Part shown: positions 1 through 7,873 of the stretch, piece by piece
Layout of the letters: each line of letters opens with the position of its first letter
Numbering within the stretch: position 1 is the first letter of the stretch
Assembly: GCA_031292305.1 (NCBI GenBank)
Contig: JARLHJ010000038.1
Coordinates: 1 to 42,547, forward strand
From: Candidatus Babeliales bacterium
GTDB taxonomy: Bacteria > Babelota > Babeliae > Babelales > JABDEC01
DNA: 42,547 nucleotides
Direction of reading: 5' to 3'
The notes under the pieces: model-generated
Told to the model about the DNA's origin: nothing
The model's database searches: none
What the model saw: the letters and a program-made list of their open reading frames with translations, nothing else
Program-made: the position numbers and the translations under genes

Positions 1-34
1 GTTTGATCTAAAATCTCTAAAAAAAGGAGTTGTT

Positions 35-628
35 ATGAAAAATTTAAAGTTAATTCTACTGTTAAATGCTATTTTTATGCTTAATGGCATTCTAATTGCT
101 TCAGATGCAAATCAATTTACTAAAATAAATACTAAGGCAAACCCATTGGCTGCGTTAAAAGCACGCTTAAAAACTAAAGGAAATCAACTTCCAAAAGATA
201 TTAAAGAGGTAGTTAATGAATATGAAACAGCTTTATTTAAAAATAAACAAACTAGGGCTAGCGTTTTAGATGATCAATTATTTAATTTATCAATTGAAAA
301 TCCTAATTTAAGCAAAGCTATTGAGTCCGCTCAAATGAAGGCTAAAGAAAATGCGAGCGCAAGAGCTCTATCTGGCGAAAAAGGTGGAGAAAGCTACGCT
401 GAGCATTTACAAAGCCTTAAAGCTCATTATAAAAAAGGAGTTGCAGAAGGATATGCTAAACAAGAATTAGCGAATCTTAAGGCTCAAGAAGAACTTGCTA
501 GGTTGCAAAATAAAACAGTCGCATCAAAGACTGCTAAGCCAGAAATAAAATCTAATGTAAGTGCAAATGAAGATATTGATGTACAAATTGATGAAAATAG
601 AAATGCATTAGAAGATATGGGATTATAA
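35..628 (+). CDS. Exported helical protein of unknown function
   Basis: 197 aa; not recognised. Residues 1-22 form a signal peptide (Lys at 3 and 5, then a hydrophobic core), with likely cleavage near Ala22-Ser23. The mature part is Ala/Lys/Glu-rich and largely helical, especially residues 95-160. It has no Cys and no clear domain. A strong Shine-Dalgarno (AAAGGAG) lies 7 bases before the ATG, so the start is secure. A 15-bp hairpin follows the stop, which suggests a short transcript. It probably ends up in the periplasm or outside the cell. Confidence 0.75.
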   Translation: MKNLKLILLLNAIFMLNGILIASDANQFTKINTKANPLAALKARLKTKGNQLPKDIKEVVNEYETALFKNKQTRASVLDDQLFNLSIENPNLSKAIESAQMKAKENASARALSGEKGGESYAEHLQSLKAHYKKGVAEGYAKQELANLKAQEELARLQNKTVASKTAKPEIKSNVSANEDIDVQIDENRNALEDMGL

Positions 629-648
629 ATAATCTAGTATAAAAAAGA

Positions 649-688
649 ATTAAGGCTGTTGATGAGAAATTTTATCAACAGCCTTAAT
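649..688 (+). terminator. 15-bp perfect hairpin, probable terminator
   Basis: Arms 649-663 and 674-688 are perfect reverse complements around a 10-base loop. The hairpin starts 20 bases after the preceding stop codon. The T-run on the + strand is weak, but the A-rich left flank would give a U-run on the minus strand. Confidence 0.7.
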
Positions 689-831
689 CTTTGATCCCAC
701 CAAAAAAAATAAAAACATTAATTATATACGATGTGCTTAAATACGAATAAAAATTGCATTTCAAAAAAATTTATTTTACTTTATGCTTGTTGTAGTTTAA
801 AAAATAATTTCTTTTTAAAGAAGGTGTAAAT

Positions 832-1029
832 ATGAAAAATTTAGCTAAAGCTCTTTTTTGCTTAACAGTTCTTTGTGGCTTACCTGCTTGCAAATGGTTC
901 GGTAACACCGATACAAAAACTGTAGAAGTTAGAACTCCTAATTTTGACAATGCACGCGAATCATTAAAAGATGCTGCTGATTCTGCAAAAGACGCGCTTC
1001 AACACAGTGGCGTTAAAGAAGTAGAATAA
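832..1029 (+). CDS. Small lipoprotein
   Basis: 65 aa. The signal peptide ends in a lipobox, Leu17-Pro-Ala-Cys20, so Cys20 should be lipidated and the protein anchored in a membrane. The mature 46 residues are polar, with an Ala/Asp/Lys-rich amphipathic helix at about 42-60. An AGAAGG Shine-Dalgarno precedes the ATG and a strong terminator follows the stop, so this is a single-gene transcript. No family is recognised; it is the size of a small structural envelope lipoprotein. Confidence 0.75.
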   Translation: MKNLAKALFCLTVLCGLPACKWFGNTDTKTVEVRTPNFDNARESLKDAADSAKDALQHSGVKEVE

Positions 1030-1046
1030 CTTATCTCGTTAATTTG

Positions 1047-1076
1047 AGGGCAACTATATGTTGCCCTTTTTTATTT
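1047..1076 (+). terminator. Rho-independent terminator
   Basis: An 8-bp stem (1047-1054 with 1060-1067) has a 5-base loop and is followed by a T-rich tract to 1076. It ends the small lipoprotein transcript and lies just before the next gene's start. Confidence 0.85.
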
Positions 1077-1085
1077 TAAGCCCTG

Positions 1086-1967
1086 ATGATACAAAAAATA
1101 ATCTTAATTTTACTTATTCTTCTGACTGCATGCTCAAAACATCCGTCTTCGCCAAGGCTACGCCGGACAGGAAAAAATGTTTATAAATTTTCAAACATAG
1201 ACAACAATAAGAAATTTGTAATAGTAATCCCTTCTTATAACAATGAAGCATGGTATAAATACAACTTAGATTCAGTCTTTGCGCAAAAATACAATAACTT
1301 TCGCGTTATATACATTGATGATAATTCAACTGATAAAACATATGATTTTGTAAAAAAATATTTAAAAGAAAACAGAAAAGAAGCACGTACAATTTTGATC
1401 AAAAATAAAATAAATAAAGGTGCATTAGCAAATCATTATAAAGCAATATTACTAAGCCAGGATGATGAAATAATAGTAAGTCTAGATGGTGATGATTGGT
1501 TTGCAAATGATAAAGTATTAGAATATTTAAATAATATCTATAAAGATCCAAACATTTGGATGACTTACGGGCAGTTCCAAAATTGGCCCACTAATAAGAT
1601 TGGTTGGTGCAAACCTGTACCTAAAGAAATAATTGAAACTAATAAATTTAGAGAATTTGGCTTTTGCATGGCACAGCCACGTACTTACTATGCATGGCTT
1701 GCTAAAAAAATTAAAAACGCAGATCTTTGCGATGAAAACAATAATTTTTATAAAATTGCTGGTGATGTTGCATTAATGTTTCCTATGATAGAAATGGCAG
1801 GCGAGCGATTTAAATTTATTCCTGATGTTTTATGCATTAGAAACGTAAACAATATATTAAATGATTTTAAAGTAAATAAAGAAGTGCAAAAACAGATTAC
1901 ACGTGAAATTAGAGCCAAAGAAAAATATACGAGGTTAAGCCATGACGTTAAAATCGAAGTTACCTGA
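1086..1967 (+). CDS. Family 2 glycosyltransferase with lipoprotein signal
   Basis: 293 aa. From residue 43 it reads as a GT-A fold family 2 glycosyltransferase: VIVIPSYNN, YIDDNSTD, and the metal/nucleotide-sugar site LDGDD at 133-137. GT2 enzymes transfer sugar from a nucleotide donor and normally work in the cytosol. Here the N-terminus is a hydrophobic segment ending in Leu-Thr-Ala-Cys16, a good lipobox that would place the enzyme outside the inner membrane. Residues 22-29 (SPRLRRTG) are encoded by a GC-rich repeat unit, which looks like an in-frame insertion. The 3' end overlaps pgk by 26 bases, so the two genes are probably co-transcribed. The ATG start has a poor Shine-Dalgarno; a later start after the lipobox would give a cytosolic enzyme and cannot be excluded. 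Confidence 0.75.
   Translation: MIQKIILILLILLTACSKHPSSPRLRRTGKNVYKFSNIDNNKKFVIVIPSYNNEAWYKYNLDSVFAQKYNNFRVIYIDDNSTDKTYDFVKKYLKENRKEARTILIKNKINKGALANHYKAILLSQDDEIIVSLDGDDWFANDKVLEYLNNIYKDPNIWMTYGQFQNWPTNKIGWCKPVPKEIIETNKFREFGFCMAQPRTYYAWLAKKIKNADLCDENNNFYKIAGDVALMFPMIEMAGERFKFIPDVLCIRNVNNILNDFKVNKEVQKQITREIRAKEKYTRLSHDVKIEVT
1147..1170 (+). repeat. GC-rich palindromic repeat, in-frame copy
   Basis: This 24-base GC-rich unit (CTTCGCC, AAGGCT, CGGACA blocks) interrupts an AT-rich gene. The same blocks in the same order occur, inverted, at 25969-25996, and a more diverged copy lies near 22010-22060. This copy is read through in frame in the glycosyltransferase gene. Confidence 0.5.
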
Positions 1968-3114
1968 ATTTAATCTTGACCAAAAACGTGTTTTTTTGCG
2001 TGCCGATTTAAATGTGCCGTTGTCTAATGGCACAATCTTAGATGACTTTAAACTAAAATCAATACTGCCCACAATTAATTTAATCCTACAAAAACATGGC
2101 AAAGTAATTCTTGCTACGCATATTGGAAGACCTACTGGATACGACGCTCAATTAAGTACAAAAAATTTAATTAATTGGTTTGTAAATCACGGTTATAAAA
2201 TAGAATTTGAACCTGATATTGACAAAGCCTATGAAAAGAGTCTTAAAAACTCTGATACTATTTTGCTTTTAGAAAATCTAAGATTTTTGGATGGCAAACA
2301 GCAGAATGATCAAAAATTTGCAGATCAACTGAAAAACTTAGCAGATTATTATGTAAACGATGCATTTGGAACATTACACCGAGACGATACTTCACTAACA
2401 TTATTGCCACAACTTTTTGACCAGCAACATAAAACCATTGGTTTATTAGTAGAAAAAGAATTACACGCACTACAAAAACTTAAAACCCCAGAACATCCAT
2501 TTTTATTAATTTTAGGCGGAGCCAAAATTAAAGATAAATTAGAAATGGTTATGCACCTACTTAACAAAGTAAACACGATCGCACTTTGCCCTGCAACTGT
2601 TTTTACTTTTCTAAAAGCACATCATATAAATATAGGCAAATCTTTAGTACAAGATGATCTATTGCAATTTACCTTAGATTTAGAGCAAGAGGCCCAGGAT
2701 AAGAATGTGAAAATAATTTACCCACAAGACTATCTGGTTGCAAAGAAAAACTTACAAGGTAACTTAGAAGTAATAGATGCAGATAAATTTAGTAGTGAAG
2801 ATATGGGAATATCAATAGGCCCAAAAACAGTAGATGTTTTTATAGAAGAAATTAAAAAAGCAAAAACTATATTTTTTAATGGATTACCAGGTTTTATAGA
2901 AAGAAAAGAAACATTAGAAAATATAAACAAGATTTTTGATGCAATAAGCAGATCAAACGCCTACTGCGTAATAGGCGGTGGTGATTCAGTCGCCGCAGCA
3001 ATTATTTTAGGCTACGAAAATAAAATCACACATCTTAGTACAGGTGGTGGGGCAGTTTTATATTTTTTAAGCAATCAAGAATTACCCGGATTAAAATACC
3101 TACCGGGTAATTAA
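1942..3114 (+). CDS. pgk: Phosphoglycerate kinase
   Basis: 390 aa, the normal length for this enzyme. It catalyses 1,3-bisphosphoglycerate + ADP to 3-phosphoglycerate + ATP in cytosolic glycolysis. The N-terminal substrate domain has VFLRADLNVPL and HIGRP, then LLENLRF. The C-terminal nucleotide domain has LGGAKIKDK, the GGGDS loop and HLSTGGGA. The usual WNGPMGVFE segment is altered to FFNGLPGFIE, a modest divergence. A GAGG Shine-Dalgarno lies inside the end of the upstream glycosyltransferase gene, consistent with the overlap and shared transcription. Confidence 0.97.
   Translation: MTLKSKLPEFNLDQKRVFLRADLNVPLSNGTILDDFKLKSILPTINLILQKHGKVILATHIGRPTGYDAQLSTKNLINWFVNHGYKIEFEPDIDKAYEKSLKNSDTILLLENLRFLDGKQQNDQKFADQLKNLADYYVNDAFGTLHRDDTSLTLLPQLFDQQHKTIGLLVEKELHALQKLKTPEHPFLLILGGAKIKDKLEMVMHLLNKVNTIALCPATVFTFLKAHHINIGKSLVQDDLLQFTLDLEQEAQDKNVKIIYPQDYLVAKKNLQGNLEVIDADKFSSEDMGISIGPKTVDVFIEEIKKAKTIFFNGLPGFIERKETLENINKIFDAISRSNAYCVIGGGDSVAAAIILGYENKITHLSTGGGAVLYFLSNQELPGLKYLPGN
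3080..3112 (+). terminator. Hairpin overlapping the pgk stop
   Basis: Arms 3080-3089 and 3103-3112 are a perfect 10-bp inverted repeat with a 13-base loop. They include the last pgk codons and part of the stop. The convergent gene ends at 3121, so the hairpin may serve both strands. The U-run is weak. Confidence 0.5.
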
Positions 3115-3120
3115 TAATTT

Positions 3121-3414
3121 CTACCCGTTATCAACAATAGTATCATCTGTGCAACTTACACAGCATACTTCTTTTGCATTAGATTTATCACCTAAAAATT
3201 TTACATCTTGGCATACTTTGTCACCAGCAATGTAATGGCCTTGTTGTGAAGCACATTGTTCAGGTGTTTGCCAAGAAGCTGAACTAGCTTCACAATATTC
3301 AGGTGAAGGATTTTTTGATATTGATTTATAAGTTCTTAACAAATAGTAACCTACAACTGCTAATAAACCCAAGAAAACAAAACCGATTAATGTCGAATTG
3401 CTTGATTTTTTCAT
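3121..3414 (-). CDS. Membrane-anchored Cys-rich small protein
   Basis: 97 aa; not recognised. A transmembrane segment at about 9-27 follows Lys2-Lys3, and no Lys or Arg follows until after it, so the C-terminus should face outward. The outer part has six Cys, including a Cys-Cys-Val-Ser-Cys cluster near the end, which suggests disulfides. An AAGGAG Shine-Dalgarno precedes the ATG. It lies 42 bases downstream of another Cys-rich gene on the same strand, probably in one transcript. Confidence 0.65.
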   Translation of the reverse strand: MKKSSNSTLIGFVFLGLLAVVGYYLLRTYKSISKNPSPEYCEASSASWQTPEQCASQQGHYIAGDKVCQDVKFLGDKSNAKEVCCVSCTDDTIVDNG

Positions 3415-3456
3415 CTCTCTCCTTTATATAAATAAAACCACACCAATAATCTATAT

Positions 3457-3990
3457 TTAAAAAATAGGACAAAATCCTAATAAATGTAAACTATTTAAAA
3501 AATGTTGTTCAAATAAATCATTGGTAGCTTCACCCTTTTCAAATACTAGAATACCATGATTTAAATGTTTGGTTGTCCAAGAGCAATAATTAGGATTATT
3601 AAACCCTATTTCTTTAACGATAGTTGAAAGAAATTGCTCTACTGGATCATTATTTTTTTTAGTGCTAGCTGCAGCAAATGATCTTACCTTTTGATTAAAA
3701 GGTGAACTTTTTGCTATTAAACTAAATGATTCAGGATCCTCCCAAATTTCATTCCAATCTAAATTTCCTTCAGATTGACAAAACCCTGTCACGCCTTTGA
3801 TGCAATTAAAATCAGGGTTATCAACAAAATAGGCTGCTTTTTTTAAATTAAAACAACCTTGACTACACAGACCATGTAGGACAAATTCAGAAAGATTCTC
3901 CCGACCATGATGAGTAATTATATTTTTTGGAAGACAACTTATACAATCAAGCACCCTTTTATAATGGTGTACTGATTCATCATTTGCCAT
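3457..3990 (-). CDS. Cys-rich protein of unknown function
   Basis: 177 aa; no family recognised. There is no signal peptide, so it is probably cytosolic. Cys pairs CISC (about 16-19) and CSQGC (about 42-46) plus further single Cys could bind metal, but no known finger pattern fits. An AAGGGAG Shine-Dalgarno supports the start. It is first in a probable two-gene minus-strand unit with the membrane-anchored Cys-rich protein. Confidence 0.6.
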   Translation of the reverse strand: MANDESVHHYKRVLDCISCLPKNIITHHGRENLSEFVLHGLCSQGCFNLKKAAYFVDNPDFNCIKGVTGFCQSEGNLDWNEIWEDPESFSLIAKSSPFNQKVRSFAAASTKKNNDPVEQFLSTIVKEIGFNNPNYCSWTTKHLNHGILVFEKGEATNDLFEQHFLNSLHLLGFCPIF

Positions 3991-4147
3991 AGCTACTCCC
4001 TTTTTAAAAAGTAATAAATTAAAATTTACTCCAACTCATCATAACAGACGAATTAAAAAAAAATCAACTTAGAAAAAATATCTTGATGTTATTTTTTTTA
4101 GAATGTTAAGCTGACCATATATTTTCAATAATAAGGAAAAAATAAAT

Positions 4148-5179
4148 ATGTTTATTAAATTATTTTTTACAATTTTTCTCTTACTTAATTTAAATTTATT
4201 GCCAAGAAATGTTCATCGCCCCCATGATCCAAGTTTGGGATATATAAAAACAAGTTGGGAAAATTCAGATCAAGAATATTTCTTACGTGACTCGCATTTG
4301 CGAGAAATCCCTATTTTTCACACTTATAATCATGAGCATTTTATGGAAAAACTTTTACCTGAAACAATCACCTGCAACGATGAGACTAAAAAAATTACAA
4401 ACAGCGAACTCAATGAACTTATAGAAAAATTATATTCAGAGTTAAAATCACAAAAAACAAAATTTACAAATTTTAAAACCTTAAAACATCGTGATTATAA
4501 TAAATTTAATAAAACAGGAAATATTATATTAAAATTTAATGACTATCCCTTAATTCTTAAATTATTTATAGAAACTCCAGAAAGCCTTTCTAAACCATTC
4601 TCTAAAGCTTTTCAAGCACGTGGAATATTTAATTTAGGAGGAAGCTTTAGACACCTAATGGGATTTACACGAATTAAAAACTTAGAACTTATAGAAGAAA
4701 GCATTAAAGATCATCCGGAATGGAAAGACAAAATTGAACTACCACGCAAATGGTTTTGGTTACCAAAAGAACCAACATGGATCGAAATCACTGGTTATAA
4801 TTTAGGTGATAGCGCTGAACAACATACTAAAATTCCTGCTGTGTATGCATTGGTTTGTGATCTTATGCCAGGGCGTGAGGATGACCCAGAAAGAATAAAT
4901 TATTATAATGATTATTTAAGATTGTGCACACATTTACATTATACTCTTGATGCACATACTAATAATTTTTTAGTAAAAGATAAGAAAATTTTATTAATAG
5001 ATACTGAACATTTTGCAATACTATCTGGTAATCAAAAAAAACTAGAACCTGTGACTGACTATACATCTTGGTATATACGTGTTGCAAAAAAATATATTAA
5101 AGAGAAATTTTTAAGCGATAAAGCACATCGCAGATTCAGACAAGCAAATAACAAGACTGAGGTCGGCTTATTTAGTTAA
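4148..5179 (+). CDS. Exported protein with kinase-like fold (APH/protein-kinase type)
   Basis: 343 aa. Residues 1-18 form a signal peptide or membrane anchor. Three spaced elements resemble the kinase/aminoglycoside-phosphotransferase fold: a strand with a candidate ATP-binding Lys138 (LILKLF), a catalytic-loop-like segment LDAHTNNFLV with Asp268 and Asn273, and a metal-binding-loop-like LLIDTEH with Asp285. The glycine-rich loop is not obvious. If this is right it is a phosphotransferase, or a pseudokinase, placed outside the cytosol; the substrate is unknown. It stands alone, with a promoter for the next gene directly after it. Family assignment is inference from motif spacing only. Confidence 0.5.
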   Translation: MFIKLFFTIFLLLNLNLLPRNVHRPHDPSLGYIKTSWENSDQEYFLRDSHLREIPIFHTYNHEHFMEKLLPETITCNDETKKITNSELNELIEKLYSELKSQKTKFTNFKTLKHRDYNKFNKTGNIILKFNDYPLILKLFIETPESLSKPFSKAFQARGIFNLGGSFRHLMGFTRIKNLELIEESIKDHPEWKDKIELPRKWFWLPKEPTWIEITGYNLGDSAEQHTKIPAVYALVCDLMPGREDDPERINYYNDYLRLCTHLHYTLDAHTNNFLVKDKKILLIDTEHFAILSGNQKKLEPVTDYTSWYIRVAKKYIKEKFLSDKAHRRFRQANNKTEVGLFS

Positions 5180-5186
5180 AAATAAT

Positions 5187-5215
5187 TTGATGTATATTAT
5201 ATTCTTTGCTATAAA
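5187..5215 (+). promoter_or_regulatory. Sigma70-type promoter for the ABC exporter
   Basis: TTGATG at 5187-5192 and TATAAA at 5210-5215 have the ideal 17-base spacing. Transcription would start near 5222, leaving a leader of about 170 bases before the ATP-binding gene. Confidence 0.6.
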
Positions 5216-5266
5216 TATAAGTACTTGTAAAAAATAAGGCTATAACCAAATTCAAGGAATAAAGCC

Positions 5267-5299
5267 ATGAAAACCTCTATCACTTCATACATTGCTTAG
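5267..5299 (+). CDS. Putative 10-residue leader peptide
   Basis: ATG to TAG encodes MKTSITSYIA, preceded by an AAGGA Shine-Dalgarno at good distance. It lies in the long leader of the ABC exporter. Its stop codon sits in the left arm of a small hairpin (5295-5299 with 5305-5309). The layout resembles translational attenuation leaders. Peptide expression is unproven. Confidence 0.35.
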   Translation: MKTSITSYIA

Positions 5300-5326
5300 T
5301 TTATCTAAGTAATTTCTCTTCTTTAT

Positions 5327-5347
5327 TAAGACATTTTATATGTCTTA
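5327..5347 (+). promoter_or_regulatory. Leader hairpin before the ABC exporter
   Basis: An 8-bp perfect stem (5327-5334 with 5340-5347) has a 5-base loop. It lies between the leader ORF and the exporter start and is AT-rich. It could be an attenuator or an mRNA stability element. Confidence 0.35.
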
Positions 5348-5392
5348 TAAAATTATTTTAACATTTTCTCAAATTTTATAAAAAGGACACTT

Positions 5393-6352
5393 ATGTCTGA
5401 ATTTTATCCTTTACAAGTTAATAACTTATCAAAAATTTTCACATCTAGAAGCTACCCTATCTTTGGAACAAAAAAAGAATTTGTAGCCGTCGACAATATA
5501 TCTTTCACTTTAAAACGCGGAGAAATTCTGGGATTTCTGGGCCCTAACGGCGCAGGCAAAACAACTACAATACAAATGTTATTGGGAATTTTAAACTCAA
5601 CTCACGGTGAGATTAATTATTTTGGTAAAAATTTTGCACAAAATAGATCCGAAATACTGCAAAAGGTAACTTTTGCAAGTAGTTATCTTAAATTACCAAG
5701 CAGATTAAAAGTTTGGGAAAATCTAGATATTGCCGGAAGATTATATAACGTACCAAATCCACAAAGATCTAAGCGTATTGAAGAATTGTTAAAATTATTT
5801 AATATGTGGGACATGCGTGATAAAAGTTGTGTAGGATTATCAGCAGGACAAATAACACGCATAATGCTAGCCAAAGCATTTCTACCAAGTCCTGAAATAA
5901 TTTTACTTGATGAACCAACTGCATCACTTGACCCTGATGTAGCAGCTGAAGTTAGAGAATTTATATTAAAACAAAAAAATGAGCATGGCGTTTCTATTCT
6001 TTTTACTTCACACAACATGGAAGAAGTAACACAAGTCTGTGATAGAGTATTAGTTCTTCAAAGTGGTAAAATAATTGCAAATAACTCACCTCTTGCTTTA
6101 AGTTCCACTATTTCAAAAGCGCGTGTAAATCTTATTATTACACTAGGTATTGAATCTGCAATTGCATACACACAAAAAGAAAACATATCTTACAAAATTA
6201 ACGGCAACGAAATTTCCATGGAAGTTGATGAATCTAATATTGGTCAAACTTTAATTGCTCTTGCGCACTTAGGTGTTATATATACAAATGTAAATATAGA
6301 TAAACCAAGCCTTGAAGATTATTTTTTAAGCATTTCCAAAGAAAGAAAATAA
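5393..6352 (+). CDS. ABC transporter ATP-binding protein (ABC-2 exporter)
   Basis: 319 aa. It is the cytosolic ATPase of an ABC-2 export system, resembling drug or polysaccharide exporters. Walker A is GPNGAGKTT (50-58), the signature is LSAGQ (149-153; Ala replaces the second residue of the canonical GGQ), Walker B is IILLDEP (169-175), and the switch His is His207. The extra domain after residue 230 is common in this subfamily. The permease gene starts one base after its stop. The substrate cannot be told from sequence. The long leader with a short ORF suggests regulated expression. Confidence 0.93.
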   Translation: MSEFYPLQVNNLSKIFTSRSYPIFGTKKEFVAVDNISFTLKRGEILGFLGPNGAGKTTTIQMLLGILNSTHGEINYFGKNFAQNRSEILQKVTFASSYLKLPSRLKVWENLDIAGRLYNVPNPQRSKRIEELLKLFNMWDMRDKSCVGLSAGQITRIMLAKAFLPSPEIILLDEPTASLDPDVAAEVREFILKQKNEHGVSILFTSHNMEEVTQVCDRVLVLQSGKIIANNSPLALSSTISKARVNLIITLGIESAIAYTQKENISYKINGNEISMEVDESNIGQTLIALAHLGVIYTNVNIDKPSLEDYFLSISKERK

Positions 6353-6353
6353 T

Positions 6354-7139
6354 ATGAATTATTTACCAATTACTGGGATTATACTAAGAAATATATATTT
6401 AATACGTAATTATATGAATAGATTGTTGTTCGTTTTTTATTGGCCAACTTTAGATATTTTAATGTGGGGATTTGTAGGCAAATACATGCAAACCATTCAA
6501 GGTAATGACAATATACAAATGATATTCTTATTATCTATTTTATTATGGTCAGCATTTGCACGAATAGGTATGGAAGTATTTCAATCGCTAGTTGAAGAAC
6601 TTTGGTCCAATAATATTATAAATGTTTTTGCTTCCCCATTAAAATTAAGTGAATGGATAGTAGGTACAATATTATTTGTAATTTTGATATTTATAATATT
6701 AATGTCCTTTCTTATATTATTAGTAGGTTTATTTTATGATGTTTCAATTTTAAGCTTAATAAAGAATTTCATAATTTTTTCCCCTTCTTTATTATTAGCT
6801 GCAATAAGCATAGGTTTTCTAGCTTTATCTATTATTATTTATTCAGGGATTCGCTTTATAGAAATTGCATACGTAATTATGTGGACGTTTATGCCTTTTT
6901 CAGGTGTGTTTTACCCTATTGAAACTTTACCCCTTTGGGCACAAAAAATTAGTTATTGTTTGCCTATGACTTATACTTTTATTGGAATGCGCGCTTATGT
7001 TCAAAATCAAATTGACTCAACGCCATATCTAATAAAAAGCGTTATTTTAAGTTTGGTTTACGGAACAATTTTCTTATTGCTTTTCTTTTATATGTTTAAT
7101 AAAAGTAAAGATAAGGGATTATCAAGACTTACAGAATAA
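6354..7139 (+). CDS. ABC-2 type permease
   Basis: 261 aa with about six membrane segments. The pattern near 180-200 (FMPFSGVFYPIETLP followed by YCLPMTY) is typical of ABC-2 permeases. It pairs with the ATPase directly upstream, with one base between stop and start, so translation is probably coupled. It forms the membrane channel of the exporter. Confidence 0.9.
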   Translation: MNYLPITGIILRNIYLIRNYMNRLLFVFYWPTLDILMWGFVGKYMQTIQGNDNIQMIFLLSILLWSAFARIGMEVFQSLVEELWSNNIINVFASPLKLSEWIVGTILFVILIFIILMSFLILLVGLFYDVSILSLIKNFIIFSPSLLLAAISIGFLALSIIIYSGIRFIEIAYVIMWTFMPFSGVFYPIETLPLWAQKISYCLPMTYTFIGMRAYVQNQIDSTPYLIKSVILSLVYGTIFLLLFFYMFNKSKDKGLSRLTE

Positions 7140-7159
7140 TAAAGAAAGCAGGAATTGCT

Positions 7160-7849
7160 ATGAAATTTATACAAAAAATTATTATATTATTTGCACTAAT
7201 CATAACACTGGTAATTTATATGTTGCATACATCTACAAAAATTAAACATGGAACTGTAATTATTTTAAACGGTACTTCAAGCGTAGGTAAATCAACCATT
7301 CAAAAGAAAGTCCAAGAACTTTTTAATGAGCCATATTTACGTATGGGACTTGATGACTTAGCTTTTTTACCTGATAATTATATTTCAATTAATGGTCCCG
7401 TTGCCCCCGCAGATAAAGGTATTTATCTTGAGACAAAAGAAATAGGTGGCCATAAAGTTGTTTATATTAATTATGGTGAAGTTGCGCAAAAAATGATGCG
7501 TGGTATTCATAGAACTTTTGCGGCATTTGCATCATCTGGCAATAATATTATAATTGATTATATTTTATATGATCCGATGTGGCTTAAAGATTTAACAAAT
7601 GTACTTAAAGACTATAAAGTATATTTTATTGGTGTACATTCTCCTCTTGAAATTATTGAACAGAGAGAAAAAGAACGTGGAAATAGATTATTAGGGCATG
7701 CAAGAAGTCATTATAATACAGTGCATAAAAATTTAATCTATGACTTAGAACTTGATAGTTCAAAATTAACACCTGAAGAATCAGCACTTGAGATCAAAAA
7801 ATATATTGCAGAAAATCCTAAACCACTGGCATTTAAGAAAAATTATTAG
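7160..7849 (+). CDS. Membrane-anchored chloramphenicol phosphotransferase-like protein
   Basis: 229 aa. Residues 6-24 are a membrane anchor or uncleaved signal. Residue 31 onward matches the chloramphenicol 3-O-phosphotransferase-like P-loop family: P-loop GTSSVGKS (38-45), a candidate catalytic Asp in MGLDDL (about 65), and the C-terminal GHARSHYNTVH segment. Known members are cytosolic kinases of antibiotics or small molecules. Here the N-terminal anchor would place the domain outside the cytosol if orientation follows the usual rule. It follows the ABC exporter by 20 bases and is probably in its operon. The substrate is unknown. Confidence 0.75.
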   Translation: MKFIQKIIILFALIITLVIYMLHTSTKIKHGTVIILNGTSSVGKSTIQKKVQELFNEPYLRMGLDDLAFLPDNYISINGPVAPADKGIYLETKEIGGHKVVYINYGEVAQKMMRGIHRTFAAFASSGNNIIIDYILYDPMWLKDLTNVLKDYKVYFIGVHSPLEIIEQREKERGNRLLGHARSHYNTVHKNLIYDLELDSSKLTPEESALEIKKYIAENPKPLAFKKNY

Positions 7850-7873
7850 AATATTTAAAAACAAGGAAAATAT

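Noticed and set aside
672-680. DnaA box (TTATCAACA, also at 3128-3136)
   Set aside because: Single, imperfect matches, one inside a terminator stem and one in a coding end; no clustering, so no origin is called.
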